A program made the translations under genes and the position numbers. A model generated the notes under the pieces. The model was given only the letters and a program-made list of their open reading frames with translations. It did not search any database and was not told the DNA's origin. A stretch of 7,531 nucleotides of DNA from Lautropia sp. SCN 70-15 (lineage in GTDB: Bacteria > Pseudomonadota > Gammaproteobacteria > Burkholderiales > Burkholderiaceae_E), in the NCBI GenBank assembly GCA_001724315.1, contig MEEC01000126.1, positions 1 to 7,531 on the forward strand, read 5' to 3'. This document shows positions 1 through 6,245 of this stretch, piece after piece; positions within the stretch are counted from its first letter, which is position 1, and each line of letters begins with the position of its first letter.

Positions 1-2083
1 GCCGCGCCAGCGGCGCGGCAAGGGCCGACGCGGCATCGACCCATTCGCGCGCATAGCTGCCCGTCTGGTCCGGGACGAAGGCGCGGGGCGAGAAGGGATG
101 CAGCGGATGCTCGACGATCGCCGACGCCTCGGCGCGGGCGGGCATCGCCCGACGCAAGGGCGCCCCGGCCGGCAGGCGCGGCGCGAGCCGCGCGCGCAGC
201 CAGGCCATCAGCTCGAGCACCACCGTCGACGGCTCGAGCGGCGCGTCGTCGCGCACGTCGCGGCCGCGGAACAGGATCGCGAGCCGGTCCTGCGCGGCCA
301 GCACCGCGTCCAGGAAGATCCCGCGCTCGTCGGTCCGCGGGAACCTGTCGCCGAAGCGCGGCGCGCGCGGCATCAGGTCGGTCTCGCTGCGCGCGCCGCT
401 GCGCGGGAATACCCCCTCGTCGATGCCGAACAGGCAGACGACCCGGAACGGCACGCCGCGCAAGGCGCCCAGCGGACACACGCTGACCGCGCCCGACGCG
501 GTGGCGGCCGGCGCCGACGCCCGCAGCGACTCGTCGAGCGCGAGCGCGAAGGCCTGCGCGTCGATCGGCACGAGGCCGGCTTCGCCGGCGGCCTGCTGCC
601 CCGCCTCGGCGAGCGCGGCGAGCGCCTCGCGCAGCCGGGCGAGCGCCGCCTCGTGCCTGCGCGTGGCGAAGAACACCCGATCGACCTCGGCGCCGAAGCG
701 CTCGCACCACTCGGCGACGGGCCGCTCGCGCGCGGCGAGCCGCCGCAGCGAACCCAGCACGCCGAGCAAGTCGAGCACCGGCTCGGCGAGTGCCGCGCGG
801 CTGCCGCGCAGCCCTTGCACCGGCGCCAGCGCGCCGACCAGCGGAACCTCGTCGGACACCGCCGCGCCGATCAGGAGCCGGTCCAGCGCGTCCTGCCAGT
901 CGTGCTTGACCGCGCCATCCGCGGCGTCGAGCCCCCAGCGCGCGCCTGCCGCGTCGAGCACGCGGACCAGGGCGGCCACGTCGTCGGCCGACAGGCCGGT
1001 GACCTCGGAGACCGCGGGGTTCAGCAGCCAGGCCTCGACCTCGGGCAGCGTCGGCCCCTGCGCGGCGAGATCGAGCAGGTTCCGCGCGGCGCGCAGAAGC
1101 GGCTCGGTCTCCGGCGGCCGAGCGGGGTCGGCGCCGTCCGGATCGTCGAGCTCCCGGAAGGGTTCGCTGGCCTGGACGGCGAACCGCTCCTGCAGCGCCG
1201 CCACCTGCGCCACGAAATCGCGCTGCGCCCGCCCCCAGTCGCCGAGCACGGCCGGCTCGCCGTCGTAGAGCCAGGCCTGGTCGGGCCGCTCCGCGAGGAC
1301 CCGGGCGCGCTGCCGGCTGTCGACCAGGTCCTCCCACCACTCGCGGCAGGGATCGGGCGCGAAGAAGGCGACGTCGGCCACCTCGCCCAGCAGGCCGAAC
1401 AGCGAGAACTGCGCCGGCGACATCCCGGGCATGCCGAACAGGCTCACGCAGCGCCCGCCCAGCGTCTCGCGCACCGTGTCAGGCTCCGAGAGGATCAGCT
1501 GCTCGAGGCGCTCGTAGGGATGCACGTCGGCCAGGCCCGGCATCGAATCGAGCAGGCGCAGCCAGAGCCAGCGCTGCCAGGCTTCGTGCGGCCCCAGCGA
1601 GCCCGCGGCACCCGCTGCCGGCTGGCCGCGCTGCCAGCGCTCCAGCCAGTCGCGCCGCCATGCAAGATAGCGATCGAAGAGTCCGGCGAGTTCGGTGGCC
1701 ACCGCGAGCCGCTGCCGGCTCGGCGCGCCCGCCACCCGCTCGCGCAGGGGCGCGAGCTCGGGCATCTCCTCGGGAATCGCGTCGAACATCGCCATCAGGC
1801 GCCAGCGCACGACCTCGGGTTCGAAGGGTGAGCGGGCGGGCAGTTCGGGAAGCAGGTCGCGCAGCCAGTGCCAGAGCAGGCGGCCGGGCAGCTCCGGCTC
1901 GAGCCTTGCGCAGACGCCTGTGGACAACGCCACCCGCTGCTGAAGCCAGCGGCCCACGCCCACGCTCGGAACGATGACCGGGTGCAGCGCCAGCGGATCG
2001 CCCTTCGCGGGGCGCCCGAGCCGCTCGATCAGCGCGTCGGCGAGGCGGTCGAGCCGGTTGTCGAAGCGGATCGAGAGCGGCAT
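1..2083 (-). CDS. recC: RecC, exodeoxyribonuclease V gamma subunit (5' part, cut by window edge)
   Basis: RecC is the non-catalytic scaffold of the RecBCD helicase-nuclease. It splits the DNA strands and scans for Chi during double-strand-break repair. About 694 codons are present and the C-terminus lies beyond base 1 (E. coli RecC is about 1,120 residues). Visible family signatures: N-terminal IRFDNRLDRLADAL; VIVPSVGVGRWLQQ (36-49); LFDRYLAWRRDWLERW (about 134-149); CVSLFGMPGMSP (about 210); PDPCREWWEDL (about 243-253); LGDWGRAQRDF (280-290); ARWGLD; GVPFRVVCLFGIDEGVFPR (about 545-562); DERGIFLDAVLAAQ; EHPLHPFSPRAF near the edge. The ATG at 2083 matches the usual RecC start, but no clear Shine-Dalgarno precedes it. 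It lies 55 bases after the CopD-like gene on the same strand. Oddity: compared with remembered E. coli RecC, about 100 residues appear to be missing between residues ~305 and ~328. recB and recD would be expected beyond the left edge. Confidence 0.95.
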   Translation of the reverse strand, partial: MPLSIRFDNRLDRLADALIERLGRPAKGDPLALHPVIVPSVGVGRWLQQRVALSTGVCARLEPELPGRLLWHWLRDLLPELPARSPFEPEVVRWRLMAMFDAIPEEMPELAPLRERVAGAPSRQRLAVATELAGLFDRYLAWRRDWLERWQRGQPAAGAAGSLGPHEAWQRWLWLRLLDSMPGLADVHPYERLEQLILSEPDTVRETLGGRCVSLFGMPGMSPAQFSLFGLLGEVADVAFFAPDPCREWWEDLVDSRQRARVLAERPDQAWLYDGEPAVLGDWGRAQRDFVAQVAALQERFAVQASEPFRELDDPDGADPARPPETEPLLRAARNLLDLAAQGPTLPEVEAWLLNPAVSEVTGLSADDVAALVRVLDAAGARWGLDAADGAVKHDWQDALDRLLIGAAVSDEVPLVGALAPVQGLRGSRAALAEPVLDLLGVLGSLRRLAARERPVAEWCERFGAEVDRVFFATRRHEAALARLREALAALAEAGQQAAGEAGLVPIDAQAFALALDESLRASAPAATASGAVSVCPLGALRGVPFRVVCLFGIDEGVFPRSGARSETDLMPRAPRFGDRFPRTDERGIFLDAVLAAQDRLAILFRGRDVRDDAPLEPSTVVLELMAWLRARLAPRLPAGAPLRRAMPARAEASAIVEHPLHPFSPRAFVPDQTGSYAREWVDAASALAAPLAR

Positions 2084-2138
2084 CGGCGCGTTGCGGCGTG
2101 CTCGTGGCGGCGGAGGACCGGCGTCGGCGGCGCAGCGC

Positions 2139-2600
2139 TCAGTTTGCCAGGCGACCGACCGTGGCCACCGCGATCGTGAGAAAACCCAGCGCCAGGTTCA
2201 GCGTGACCAGCTTGCGGATGCCGTCGAGCGCGGCGGCCGCGGCCTTGATCTCGCCGGCCGCGAGTGCCGACTGCATGGCCGGATGCCTGCGCAGCCAGAT
2301 CACGGCGAACACCGCGGTCATCACCAGCGCGATCGCCACCATCAGGTTCCAGGACATCGGCGGCTTGCCGCCGGCCACCGACAACTGGGCGAACATCGCG
2401 ATGCCGCTGCCCCACAGCAGCGCCAGCGACCAGGCGACCGCCACGAAGAAGCGCCCCAGCGCCGCCGACATCATCGGCAGCCGCTGCGGGGGCTCGAGCG
2501 TGGCCACGGCCGCGGGGCGCATGCAGAAGTGCGCGAAGAACATCCCGCCGATCCAGATCACGACGGCAACCAGGTGAAGCAGCAACCAGACTTCCCTCAT
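2139..2600 (-). CDS. Small four-helix membrane protein, CopD-like family
   Basis: A 153-residue, very hydrophobic protein with four predicted membrane helices at about residues 5-27, 52-72, 84-103 and 131-149. It has a short cytoplasmic or periplasmic segment rich in Ala and charged residues at about 105-130. The first helix carries LLHLVAVVIWIGGMFFAHF, with His9 and His24 flanking a WIGGMFF stretch. That pattern is typical of small proteins annotated as CopD (copper resistance D) family, whose histidines may bind haem or metal. A role in copper handling is not shown here; the gene has no copper-gene neighbours. The ATG at 2600 is preceded by GAGGA about 9 bases upstream. It reads toward recC with a 55-base gap and diverges from the acyl-CoA-binding protein gene. 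A longer overlapping frame on the same strand (2029-2610) has no recognisable protein features and was left out. Confidence 0.8.
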   Translation of the reverse strand: MREVWLLLHLVAVVIWIGGMFFAHFCMRPAAVATLEPPQRLPMMSAALGRFFVAVAWSLALLWGSGIAMFAQLSVAGGKPPMSWNLMVAIALVMTAVFAVIWLRRHPAMQSALAAGEIKAAAAALDGIRKLVTLNLALGFLTIAVATVGRLAN

Positions 2601-2653
2601 CTTCGATCATCCTCGTTCGATCCGCGACAGCCCCGGCCGGGCTGCCGGCACGG

Positions 2654-2664
2654 TTGATATCATA
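2654..2664 (-). promoter_or_regulatory. Overlapping -10-like elements for the CopD-like gene, opposite strand
   Basis: Read on the minus strand, the same bases give TATGAT (2664 to 2659) and, in another register, TGATATCAA, an extended -10 with TATCAA. The core TGATATCA (2655-2662) is a perfect palindrome, so both strands present -10-like sequences. Transcription would begin roughly 50 bases before the CopD-like ATG at 2600. No -35 hexamer is apparent. Confidence 0.3.
2655..2663 (+). promoter_or_regulatory. Extended -10 promoter element for the acyl-CoA-binding protein gene
   Basis: TGATATCAT fits the extended -10 pattern TGnTATAAT with one mismatch. No good -35 hexamer is seen 16-18 bases upstream, where the DNA is all G and C; this is tolerable for extended -10 promoters. 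Transcription would begin near 2670. That makes the upstream ATG at 2670 an unlikely start and favours the ATG at 2700. Inferred from sequence only. Confidence 0.45.
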
Positions 2665-2699
2665 GGACGATGGGTGAACCGCTTCCGTGGAGCGCGGCG

Positions 2700-2957
2700 A
2701 TGACGGATCTCGAAAGACAGTTCGAACAGGCAGTGGCGGATTCCAAGGCGCTCACCGAGCGCCCCGACAACATGACGCTGCTGCAGCTCTACGCGCTCTA
2801 CAAGCAGGCCACCAGCGGCGACGTCGACGGCGAGCGACCCGGCTTCACCGACATGGTGGGCCGCGCCAAGTGGGACGCCTGGAATGCGCTCAAGGGCACC
2901 ACCGCCGACGATGCGATGCAGCGCTACATCGCCCTGGTGGACGACCTGAAGGCCTGA
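2700..2957 (+). CDS. Acyl-CoA-binding protein (ACBP)
   Basis: A cytosolic 85-residue four-helix carrier that binds long-chain acyl-CoA esters, buffering and delivering them to lipid enzymes. It covers essentially the whole ACBP domain: LLQLYALYKQAT (27-38), RPGFTDMVGRAKWDAW (46-61), LKGTTADDAM (64-73) and a closing YIALVDDL (76-83). The ligand-contacting residues of the family are present: Tyr31, Lys35, Lys57 and Tyr76. The start is set at 2700 because the length then matches the family (about 86-90), GGAG sits 7 bases upstream, and the likely transcription start is near 2670. An ATG at 2670 would add ten residues unlike the family, and its AGGA is only 2 bases away. The gene stands alone, divergent from the CopD-like gene and convergent with the antiporter, whose stop is 22 bases away. 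ACBP is common in eukaryotes and patchy in bacteria. Confidence 0.93.
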   Translation: MTDLERQFEQAVADSKALTERPDNMTLLQLYALYKQATSGDVDGERPGFTDMVGRAKWDAWNALKGTTADDAMQRYIALVDDLKA

Positions 2958-2971
2958 GAACCTCGAGGCCT
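2950..2971. terminator. Stem-loop between convergent genes (possible bidirectional terminator without U-tract)
   Basis: AGGCCT (2950-2955) and GAG (2956-2958) pair with CTC (2962-2964) and AGGCCT (2966-2971). The loop is AAC and one G is bulged. The stem includes the ACBP stop codon and fills most of the gap to the antiporter stop at 2980. No run of T follows on either strand, so it is not a classical intrinsic terminator. It could protect mRNA ends or be chance. Confidence 0.3.
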
Positions 2972-2979
2972 GAAGCCGC

Positions 2980-4239
2980 TCAGATCAGCCTGAACGCGGC
3001 GATCGCCACCAGGGTGGGCACCGCCGCCGAGGCGAGCAGGCCCAGCGCGCTCACCTCCTCGTGCTCGAACCGGCTCTTCAGGATCGAGTAGCCGGCCGGG
3101 TTCGGCGCGTTGGCGATCACCGTCAGGCCGCCGCCGGTCACCGCGCCGGCCACCAGCGCGTACTTGAATTCGTCGGTCAGCCCGCCCACCAGCGAGCCCA
3201 GGTAGGTCAGCGCCGCGTTGTCGGTGATCGCCGTGAGCGCGGTGGCGCCGTAATAGACCGCGGTGGGGCTCATCGCCGACAGCAGCGGCTGCAGCCACCA
3301 CTGCTGGTAGCCGCCCAGCACCACCAGCCCGGCCAGGAAGAAGGCCACCAGCAGCCCCTCCCGGAGAATCAGGCGATCCTGCCAGCGCGGATAGGCGGTG
3401 GCGATGCCCATGAAGAAGAGGAAGAGCCCGACGAAGACCACCGGATGATGGGCGCCCAGCACCACGCCGACCAGGACCAGCAGGTGAACGATCGCCAGCG
3501 GCAGCGGCACCGGCTCGGCCTTCTCGCCCCCGCCCATCTCGAGCTTGCGCAGCTCGCCGGCGAACAGCAGCGTGGCGCCCAGCGCATTGATCGTGACCGC
3601 AAGCGCCGAGCGCCAGCCGAAGTGCGTCACCATGAACCAGAGGTCCCAGTCCCACTTCGCCGCGACCATCAGCACCGGCGGCGCGGCATAGGGCGTGAGC
3701 GTGCCGCCGATCGACACGTTGACGAACAGCACGCCCAGCGTGACGTACTTGAGCCGCGTGGACAGCCCCGCCGAGTAGAAGCGGTCGCGCAGCGTGAGCG
3801 CGGCCAGCGTCATCGCGGCCGGCTCGGTGATGAAGGAGCCCAGCAGCGGCACCAGCGCCAGCGTCACGAAATAGGTCGCCATCGGCCGGGACATCGGCAT
3901 GAGCCTCGACGCGACGGTCACCCCGCCCTGGGCGAAACGCAAAATGGGCCGGCTCGCCGCCACGACCATGATCACGAACACGAACATCGGCTCGGTGAAA
4001 TTGCGCGAGTCCAGGTACTCGAGCGCCCGTCCGGTTCCGCCGAACACCGCGATGAAGGCCACCAGGACCATCGCCCAGAAGCCGAAGACGATCTCGACCT
4101 CGCCCAACATGTGAAGCACGCCGGCATGGGCCGGGTGCCGGTGCGCGAGCTTCTCGAAGAACTTCGCCGAGAAGGTGTGGACGAGCGCGATCGCGAACAG
4201 GACTGCGCCAACGATCTGGGCCGGCGTCGCTTCGGTCAA
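2980..4239 (-). CDS. Putative Na+/H+ antiporter (ion-transporter superfamily-like)
   Basis: A 419-residue inner-membrane protein with about 11-12 hydrophobic segments. It resembles the family annotated as putative Na+/H+ antiporter, which shares the two-half design of NhaD/ArsB-type ion transporters. Each half has a conserved pair of motifs. In the first half they are GSFITEPAAMT (134-144) and SIGGTLTPYAAPPV (176-189). In the second they are AITDNAALTY (337-346) and VIANAPNPAGYSI (374-386). Asp340 and Glu139 are candidate ion-coupling acids. A charged cytoplasmic loop lies near 230-245. The transported ion is not proven. The frame stays open upstream to 4398, inside the preceding gene. The chosen TTG at 4239 has GGAG 6 bases upstream and lies just after that gene's stop. 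It yields a normal family N-terminus and no better ATG or GTG exists. It is last of the five-gene minus-strand cluster, 28 bases after the PHA-system gene. Confidence 0.82.
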   Translation of the reverse strand: MTEATPAQIVGAVLFAIALVHTFSAKFFEKLAHRHPAHAGVLHMLGEVEIVFGFWAMVLVAFIAVFGGTGRALEYLDSRNFTEPMFVFVIMVVAASRPILRFAQGGVTVASRLMPMSRPMATYFVTLALVPLLGSFITEPAAMTLAALTLRDRFYSAGLSTRLKYVTLGVLFVNVSIGGTLTPYAAPPVLMVAAKWDWDLWFMVTHFGWRSALAVTINALGATLLFAGELRKLEMGGGEKAEPVPLPLAIVHLLVLVGVVLGAHHPVVFVGLFLFFMGIATAYPRWQDRLILREGLLVAFFLAGLVVLGGYQQWWLQPLLSAMSPTAVYYGATALTAITDNAALTYLGSLVGGLTDEFKYALVAGAVTGGGLTVIANAPNPAGYSILKSRFEHEEVSALGLLASAAVPTLVAIAAFRLI

Positions 4240-4245
4240 GTTGAT

Positions 4246-4249
4246 CTCC
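4246..4249 (-). promoter_or_regulatory. Ribosome binding site fixing the TTG start of the antiporter
   Basis: GGAG on the minus strand lies 6 bases before TTG (4239-4237), in the 28-base gap after the PHA-system stop codon. It is the main evidence for a non-ATG start, because the next in-frame Met (His-Met-Leu-Gly, residue 44) would remove the first membrane helix. Confidence 0.6.
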
Positions 4250-4267
4250 GGAAGGTGTCTCCAGCGC

Positions 4268-4543
4268 TCAGCTGAAGTAGTGATCGAAATTCTTCTGCAA
4301 CTGCTCTTCGATCCGGGGGCGGAAGGCCGACAGCAGCATGCCGAGCTCCGCGTCGAGCACGACGTCCGACTCGCCGACCGCGAGGGTGCCCGACACACCG
4401 GCGCGCGAGAAGCTCAGCACGTCGCCGTTCCAGTCGCAGGCCAGCCCGTACTTCTCGCGCATCTCGTCGGCGACGCGCTGGACCGCCTGGCGCGCTCCGG
4501 CCGCGCCGAGCGCATGGGGCCGCTGAAGGTGGATCTTCGACAT
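4268..4543 (-). CDS. Polyhydroxyalkanoic acid system family protein (putative PHA granule regulator)
   Basis: A 91-residue soluble protein beginning MSKIHLQRPHALG. A central segment (LACDWNGDVLSFSRAGVSGTL, 34-54) looks like a small beta sheet. It is followed by VVLDAELGMLLSAFRPRIEEQL (61-82) and a C-terminal NFDHYFS. This matches the small family annotated as polyhydroxyalkanoic acid system protein or PHA granule region, often found in PHA-making proteobacteria. Its molecular role is poorly known and no catalytic residues are apparent. The start at 4543 is well supported by GGAGGA 7 bases upstream. A much longer open frame runs upstream on the same strand to 5425, but that part is a shadow of the dehydrogenase gene. 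It lies 20 bases after the dehydrogenase and 28 before the antiporter. No other PHA gene (phaC, phaP, phaZ) is in the window. Confidence 0.82.
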   Translation of the reverse strand: MSKIHLQRPHALGAAGARQAVQRVADEMREKYGLACDWNGDVLSFSRAGVSGTLAVGESDVVLDAELGMLLSAFRPRIEEQLQKNFDHYFS

Positions 4544-4563
4544 CGGGCGCTCCTCCGTGAGGT

Positions 4564-5529
4564 TCAGCCGACACGCACCGGTGCCGGCAGGGGCCTGCCT
4601 TCGACGAAGGCGATCAGGTTGTCGGCCGCCAGCATCGCCATGCCGACCCGGGAGCTGCGCGTGGCGCTCCCGATGTGAGGCGTGAGCACGACGCCGGGCG
4701 CGTCGAGCAGCGCGGGATTCAGCGCGGGCTCGTTCTCGTAGACGTCGAGGCCGGCCGCCGCGATGCGGCCATCCTTCAGGGCGCGGGCGAGCGCGGCGTC
4801 GTCCACGATGCCGCCGCGCGCGATGTTGACCAGCGTGGCGGTGGGCTTCATCAGCGCCAGCTCGCGCTCGCCGATCGTGTGGTGCGTGGCCTGCGAATAC
4901 GGGAGCACCAGCACCACGTGGTCGGCACGGGCGAGCAGCTCGTCGCGCGGCACGAACTGCGCGCCCAGCTCGGCCTCGTTCGCGGCGCGGCTGCGATTGC
5001 TGTAGAGCACGGTCATCTCGAAGCCGCGGGCGCGCCGCGCCACGGCCGAGCCGATCCGCCCCATGCCGATGATGCCCAGCGTGCTGCGGAAGAGATCGGC
5101 ACCCAGGAACTGCTCGAAGGCCCAGCGCTTCCACTGCCCGTCGCGCAGCCAGCGCTCCGACTCCGACACCCGGCGGGCAGCCGCCATCAGCAGCGTCCAG
5201 GCCATGTCGGCCGTCGCCTCGGTGAGCACGTCGGGCGTGTTGCCCACGACGATGCCGCGCGCCGAGCAGGCCGCCAGGTCGATGTGGTTGTAGCCGACCG
5301 AGCCGGTCGAAACGATCCTCAGCTTCGGCGCGGCGTCGAGCAGCGCGGCGTCCACCCGGTCCGAGGCCACCACGAACAGCGCGTCGCGATCGGCCACGCG
5401 GGCGCGCAGGTCCTCGGCGCTCCACTCGTCGTCGGACTGGTTCGACGCGACCTCGAAATGCGCCTCCAGGCGCTCGAGGACCTCGGGAAAGATCCGGCGC
5501 GTGACCAGCAGTTTCGGCCGTGCGCCCAT
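4564..5529 (-). CDS. D-isomer-specific 2-hydroxyacid dehydrogenase (glyoxylate/hydroxypyruvate reductase-like)
   Basis: A 321-residue cytosolic oxidoreductase, expected to interconvert 2-oxoacids such as glyoxylate or hydroxypyruvate and D-2-hydroxyacids. The catalytic domain flanks a Rossmann domain. Visible features: substrate-loop GSVGYNHID (76-84), nucleotide-binding GMGRIG (155-160), and the catalytic triad Arg238 (NIARGG), Glu267 (YENEP) and His285 (LTPHIGSAT). After the second Rossmann strand (VLYSNRSRA, about 174-182) there is no acidic residue but Asn-Arg-Ser-Arg. This points to NADPH rather than NADH, an inference. The start at 5529 overlaps the stop of lutC by one base (TGATG). A GTG one codon earlier (5532) is equally possible and adds one residue. 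A GAGGGGG stretch just upstream can serve as ribosome binding site. Translation is probably coupled to lutC. The exact substrate cannot be told from sequence, so ghrB is only a guess. Confidence 0.9.
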   Translation of the reverse strand: MGARPKLLVTRRIFPEVLERLEAHFEVASNQSDDEWSAEDLRARVADRDALFVVASDRVDAALLDAAPKLRIVSTGSVGYNHIDLAACSARGIVVGNTPDVLTEATADMAWTLLMAAARRVSESERWLRDGQWKRWAFEQFLGADLFRSTLGIIGMGRIGSAVARRARGFEMTVLYSNRSRAANEAELGAQFVPRDELLARADHVVLVLPYSQATHHTIGERELALMKPTATLVNIARGGIVDDAALARALKDGRIAAAGLDVYENEPALNPALLDAPGVVLTPHIGSATRSSRVGMAMLAADNLIAFVEGRPLPAPVRVG

Positions 5530-6191
5530 CACGCCCCCTCGACGATCAGCACGTGGACCCGGTACGGCCCGTGGGCGCCCAGCACGATCGTCTGCTCGAT
5601 GTCGGCGGTGCGCGACGGCCCCGAGACCAGGTTCATCGCGCGCGGCGGCTGGCCGAACTCGGCGCGCATCAGCGCGAAGCCGTCCTCGTAGTGAGGCACG
5701 ATGCGCGAGGCGGGCACGATCGCGATGTGCGTCTCCGGCAGCAGGTGCGTGGCCGCGGGCGTGTCCGGACCCGACAGCAGCATCAGCGTGCCGGTCTCGG
5801 CCACCGCCGCGAAGGCGCCGGTGATGCCGACCTTGTCGTCACCGGTCGGCGCGCGGGACTCCACCGCCAGGCCGCTCCCCGCCCAGGGCAGCGCGCCCAG
5901 CGCGGGCCAGCAGACGGCGGCAGCGCCGAGGCCGTTCGCGGCCAGCCAGGCCGCAATCGCCGAAGGCGCGTCGTCCAGGGTGCGGATTCGCTCGACGGTG
6001 CACATCATCCGCAGCGCCTGGGCCTCGAAATGGGCGACGACATCGGGCCCGATGCCGGGGCGCGGCGCGAGCGGGTGGCGCTCGACATAGGCTTCGGCGG
6101 TGTCGCGCTCGAACCCCGCGACCGATGCCGGGCGGCCCTGCGCCTTGCGGATGCGCCCGAGGATGGCCGAGCGCGCCTTCGAAGTGTCCAT
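5529..6191 (-). CDS. lutC: LutC/YkgG-family LUD-domain protein (lactate utilization protein C)
   Basis: A 220-residue protein with an N-terminal helical segment (1-30) and a C-terminal LUD domain. Family signatures are GITGAFAAVAETGTLML (122-138), ATHLLPETHIAIVPASRIV (147-165) and the near-terminal SGPSRTADIEQTIVLGAHGP (190-209). In other bacteria LutC acts with the iron-sulfur proteins LutA and LutB to oxidise L-lactate to pyruvate. LutC itself has no iron-sulfur cysteines, and none are seen here. Neither lutA nor lutB is in the window: the flanking genes are pncB and a hydroxyacid dehydrogenase. This copy may therefore be separated from its partners or do another job. ATG at 6191 is preceded by GGGGGAG close to the start. 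A perfect TATAAT lies about 30 bases upstream. Its stop overlaps the next gene by one base. Confidence 0.9.
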   Translation of the reverse strand: MDTSKARSAILGRIRKAQGRPASVAGFERDTAEAYVERHPLAPRPGIGPDVVAHFEAQALRMMCTVERIRTLDDAPSAIAAWLAANGLGAAAVCWPALGALPWAGSGLAVESRAPTGDDKVGITGAFAAVAETGTLMLLSGPDTPAATHLLPETHIAIVPASRIVPHYEDGFALMRAEFGQPPRAMNLVSGPSRTADIEQTIVLGAHGPYRVHVLIVEGA

Positions 6192-6208
6192 CGTCTCCCC
6201 CTGCAGCG

Positions 6209-6245
6209 GAACGGGGCGAATTATAGTCAGTGCCCGCCGCCGTTC
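6209..6245. repeat. Inverted repeat framing the lutC -10 element
   Basis: GAACGG (6209-6214) and CCGTTC (6240-6245) are perfect 6-base arms, 25 bases apart, placed around TATAAT. The neighbouring bases GGCG and CGCC could extend the pairing with a gap. It could be an operator-like element, a weak stem at the end of the pncB transcript, or coincidence. No T-run follows, so it is not an obvious terminator. Confidence 0.25.

Noticed and set aside
98..1831. 577-codon open frame on the plus strand
   Set aside because: It lies antisense to recC. The translation is dominated by Arg, Ala, Gly, Pro, Glu and Gln without domains, as expected for shadows in GC-rich coding DNA, while the minus strand encodes unmistakable RecC motifs.
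2029..2610. 193-codon minus-strand frame overlapping the CopD-like gene and recC start
   Set aside because: Arg/Gly/Ala-rich with no membrane helices or motifs; the overlapping 153-residue frame has clear helices and family features.
2670..2699. Longer start for ACBP at the ATG at 2670
   Set aside because: The extra ten residues are not family-like, the AGGA is only 2 bases from the ATG, and the probable transcription start falls on that ATG. A leaderless form remains a remote possibility.
2809..3352. Five copies of CCACCAGC (complement of E. coli Chi, GCTGGTGG) in the same orientation at 2809, 3150, 3186, 3321 and 3345
   Set aside because: They fall in ordinary codons such as Ala-Thr-Ser and Leu-Val-Gly in GC-rich genes, and the Chi sequence of this organism is unknown. 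A whole-genome count of over-represented skewed octamers would be needed.
3061..4275. 404-codon open frame on the plus strand
   Set aside because: Antisense to the antiporter; low-complexity His/Arg/Gln/Glu-rich translation that is simply the complement of hydrophobic codons.
4268..5425. 385-codon minus-strand frame ending in the PHA-system protein, which could suggest a fusion protein
   Set aside because: The first 294 residues are a frame-shifted shadow of the dehydrogenase. The last 91 residues begin at an ATG with a strong GGAGGA site and form the complete known family.
4675..5691. 338-codon open frame on the plus strand
   Set aside because: Antisense to the hydroxyacid dehydrogenase, which has all its catalytic residues; no plausible domain in the plus-strand product.
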